A stretch of 64,000 bases of DNA from Alphaproteobacteria bacterium (GTDB lineage: Bacteria; Pseudomonadota; Alphaproteobacteria; Micropepsales; Micropepsaceae). The translations under genes and the position numbers were made by a program. A model generated the notes under the pieces. It was not told the origin of the DNA. It did no database searches and saw only the letters and a program-made list of their open reading frames with translations. The DNA lies in assembly GCA_017308375.1 (NCBI GenBank), contig JAFKEW010000051.1:1-64000 (forward strand), written 5' to 3'. This document shows, piece after piece, positions 61,971 to 64,000 of this stretch (position 1 is its first letter; each line of letters begins with the position of its first letter).

Positions 61971-64000
61971 TCAAAATTCCTTCAGCAGGCGGTCGATGTA
62001 ATCGAGTTCTTCCTGGGGCCGCCCGCGTTCGGCCGCACGTTTGCGCAGCTCTTTCAGGATTTCGCGGGCGCGTTCGATGGTCATCTGGTCGGGCACTTTG
62101 ACATTGTCGCCGAACACCCCGCCGCGTGCGCCCTGATTGCGGCCAAGCGGGTCTTCCGCCCCGCTCATGCCCTTGCCGTTCTGGCCCAGCAGGGATTTGG
62201 CCAGTTCATCGGCGCTGCTGCGCATCGCTTCCAGCGCATTCTTCTCGCTGCCGCCGGCACGGCCGAGATCGTTCGAACCCAGTTGCTGTTCGGCATTGCC
62301 CATGGCGGCGCCGGCGCGGCCCATGCCGTCCGGCGATTTCTGGCCCTGTCCTTCCAGACCTTTGCCGATCTTGTTCAGATCCTGCTGCAACTGGTTCTGC
62401 TGCCGGGCAAGGCCCCTGGGGCCGCCATCCCTGGGATCGCCCTTGCCCAGTTGCTCGCGCAGCGTCTTGTCCAGAAGCCCGCGCTGGCGCCCCATCAGAT
62501 CGCCCAGTTTCTTGATCGCGTCGTTCTTCGCCTTGTCGCCGGGCGACTGGCCCTGGCCTTCGCCATTGCCCGCCATCATCTGCATGTTTTCGAGCATGCT
62601 TTGCAGCATGGCGAGCATCTGGGCCGCCTGCTCGCGCGAGCCGGTTTGCGCCAGTTGCTGGATCGCCTTCAACAGGGTTTCGAGATCGTCCTGGCTCAGC
62701 ACCTTGGCGTTGGGCGGCAAAGGCTGGCCACCGGGCTGCGCGTTCTGCGCCATCATCTGCATGTAGCGCTGCATCGCCTGGCGATAGCGTTCGAGCAGGG
62801 CGTCGATTTCTTCTTGCGGGGCGCCGCGGGCAAAGGCATCGGCCAGCATCTGCTGCAGCCGGCGCAATTCGGCGGCGGCAAGATTGACGCCACCCTGTTC
62901 GATCGCGAGTGCGGTCTGCCACAACAGATCTTCGGTGCGGGCAAGGTCTTCGCTCTTGCGCACATTCTTCAGCGACCAGTAGGCGCTGCGGATGGCGAGA
63001 TAGACGCCAGTCTTGTCGCGATAGAAACGGTCTGGTGCCAAGGTCAGCGCATTGAGGGCCTGGGCCACCGGCTCCCGCCCCTTCATTTCATCGCGCGCCA
63101 GAATCCCGCGCTGTTCGACCAGCGCGCGCGCCAGCGGATCGGTGAAGATGCGTTGCGGCAGGCGGAAGCGCACCGTCTTGCTGTGGCCGCGCTGACCGGC
63201 GGCATCTTCGGCTTCCAGCCGCATATCGACATCCATGCCCGCGTAAGGATGTTCGCTCAGATCACGATAGGCCGTTTGCGACAGGGTTTTCGCGCCGGTT
63301 TCGGACAATGGCAGATCGACGATCAGAGGTTTCGCCTGCGGCTTGCCATGGGGGGTGATGATCGCGCGTGCCGCCACCACGCCGTAATCATCGCCCGCCG
63401 TGTAAGCGAGCTTCAGCACGTTCTGTTTGGTTTGCGATGGCGCGGCTGCAAAGGCGATCACCGGCGGGTGATCGGGAATGATGGTGAGATCGAAATCGCC
63501 CACGCGCAGACCGCCCGCGCGCACACGCACCTCTGCCGCCTGGGTCAGCTTTACATTGGCGCTCCATTCGCCGTTCTTGCCGCGGAATTCCGTAGCGTTC
63601 TGGGCTTCTGGTGTGAGCACAAGCCGTGGCTGCCGCGCCGCATTGTGCAGGCGCAGATTGAGGATGGAGCCGGTTGGAACGGAGAGCTTCGGCTTCGCCT
63701 TGCCGAGATAGACCGGTGCCTCGCCGGTATAGGCGGGGGGATCGATCCAGGCATCGAGCGTCGGCGCGACAAAGCCCGCCCCGGTCGCGGGATCGAGTGC
63801 AGTGAGAAGCCGCCCTTTCCATTGCGGCCCGGCGAAGAACGCGGCCACGGCGAGAACCGCAAGCGCCGCAAAGCGCAAACCGCGCGGATCGCGCGCCCAC
63901 AATCCCGGCCGGGGCAGAGAAAGCCGCAAAGGCCCCTGTGCCAGAATGCGGGCGCGATGGGCGGCCCATAATTCTTCCGTATACGGATCGCCATGACCGG
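61971..64000 (-). CDS. TIGR02302 family protein, 5' end beyond the window
   Basis: The frame is open to the right edge, so only about 676 C-terminal residues are seen and the N-terminal helices are missing. Visible parts: DPYTEELWAAHRARILAQ and LPRPGLWARDPRGLRF (near the last N-terminal helix), a periplasmic beta-rich middle, and a C-terminal region dominated by Gln/Gly/Met repeats (MQRYMQMMAQNAQPGGQPLP, MAGNGEGQGQSPGDK). This matches the large alphaproteobacterial TIGR02302 (DUF4175) membrane proteins of unknown function. The apparent internal start at 63929 should not be used. Confidence 0.92.
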   Translation of the reverse strand, partial: GHGDPYTEELWAAHRARILAQGPLRLSLPRPGLWARDPRGLRFAALAVLAVAAFFAGPQWKGRLLTALDPATGAGFVAPTLDAWIDPPAYTGEAPVYLGKAKPKLSVPTGSILNLRLHNAARQPRLVLTPEAQNATEFRGKNGEWSANVKLTQAAEVRVRAGGLRVGDFDLTIIPDHPPVIAFAAAPSQTKQNVLKLAYTAGDDYGVVAARAIITPHGKPQAKPLIVDLPLSETGAKTLSQTAYRDLSEHPYAGMDVDMRLEAEDAAGQRGHSKTVRFRLPQRIFTDPLARALVEQRGILARDEMKGREPVAQALNALTLAPDRFYRDKTGVYLAIRSAYWSLKNVRKSEDLARTEDLLWQTALAIEQGGVNLAAAELRRLQQMLADAFARGAPQEEIDALLERYRQAMQRYMQMMAQNAQPGGQPLPPNAKVLSQDDLETLLKAIQQLAQTGSREQAAQMLAMLQSMLENMQMMAGNGEGQGQSPGDKAKNDAIKKLGDLMGRQRGLLDKTLREQLGKGDPRDGGPRGLARQQNQLQQDLNKIGKGLEGQGQKSPDGMGRAGAAMGNAEQQLGSNDLGRAGGSEKNALEAMRSSADELAKSLLGQNGKGMSGAEDPLGRNQGARGGVFGDNVKVPDQMTIERAREILKELRKRAAERGRPQEELDYIDRLLKEF

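Noticed and set aside
61935-63971. Very long plus-strand open frame opposite the TIGR02302 gene
   Set aside because: It is the complement of a well-recognised gene with high GC third positions; composition (runs of Leu, Arg, Gln, His) is typical of an antisense shadow.

Overview
This window looks like chromosomal core DNA of a high-G+C alphaproteobacterium. The evidence is the irr-fabA-fabB-fabI order, a carA / yqeY / dnaG / rpoD block, metX-metW beside hisC and a cyclohexadienyl dehydrogenase gene, ftsE-ftsX, a TIGR02302-type protein, a CC0125/CC1285-type lipoprotein, two exact TTAA-N7-TTAA (CtrA-type) sites and one GTTC-N7-GTTC (alphaproteobacterial LexA-type) site. Rank below class cannot be fixed from the sequence alone. 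I saw no phage, insertion sequence, integrase or CRISPR array.

Layout. 1-3.0 kb: a phosphotransferase operon with two conserved hypotheticals and a small separate protein. 3.1 kb: tRNA-Thr(CGU). 3.3-6.1 kb: a DUF6790 membrane protein, a secreted S10 carboxypeptidase and a DUF3574 lipoprotein. 6.1-9.1 kb: a cytochrome bd locus with two tiny subunit genes (CydP-like, cydA, cydB, cydX). 9.2-15.9 kb: a prolyl-4-hydroxylase-like oxygenase, an RlmI-type methyltransferase, Kup, a CHAP lipoprotein and a GT2 glycosyltransferase. 16.0-19.5 kb: a TetR / HlyD / ABC ATPase / permease efflux operon with a compact, probably leaderless, autoregulated promoter. 19.6-31.5 kb: an accessory catabolic region (isochorismatase-like hydrolase, LLM flavin oxidoreductase, twin amidases, zinc alcohol dehydrogenase, two GSTs, MBL hydrolase, TauD-type dioxygenase, SDR, HAD).

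31.7-34.8 kb: DUF3501, a heterodisulfide-reductase-like Fe-S protein, a rubrerythrin without a rubredoxin domain, and irr. Both the irr and the rubrerythrin promoter carry an Irr-type palindrome in the -35/-10 spacer. This gives a coherent picture of an iron/heme-responsive peroxide-reduction module and is my best candidate for an incompletely described system. 35.0-37.8 kb: fabA, fabB, fabI for unsaturated fatty acid synthesis. 37.8-46.4 kb: VOC protein, carA, GatB/YqeY, GAF protein, dnaG, rpoD, panD and a HAD phosphatase.

46.4-64 kb: an orphan flagellar-rod-like small protein, hemolysin III, gloB, a methyltransferase, metW-metX, hisC-tyrC, DUF2125, a B12-dependent ribonucleotide reductase with a LexA-type box and a C-run/G-run leader hairpin, the ftsE-ftsX-ydcF-plsC operon, a zinc-ribbon membrane protein, a phosphoribosyltransferase, a small membrane protein, and the 3' part of a TIGR02302 gene that runs off the right edge.
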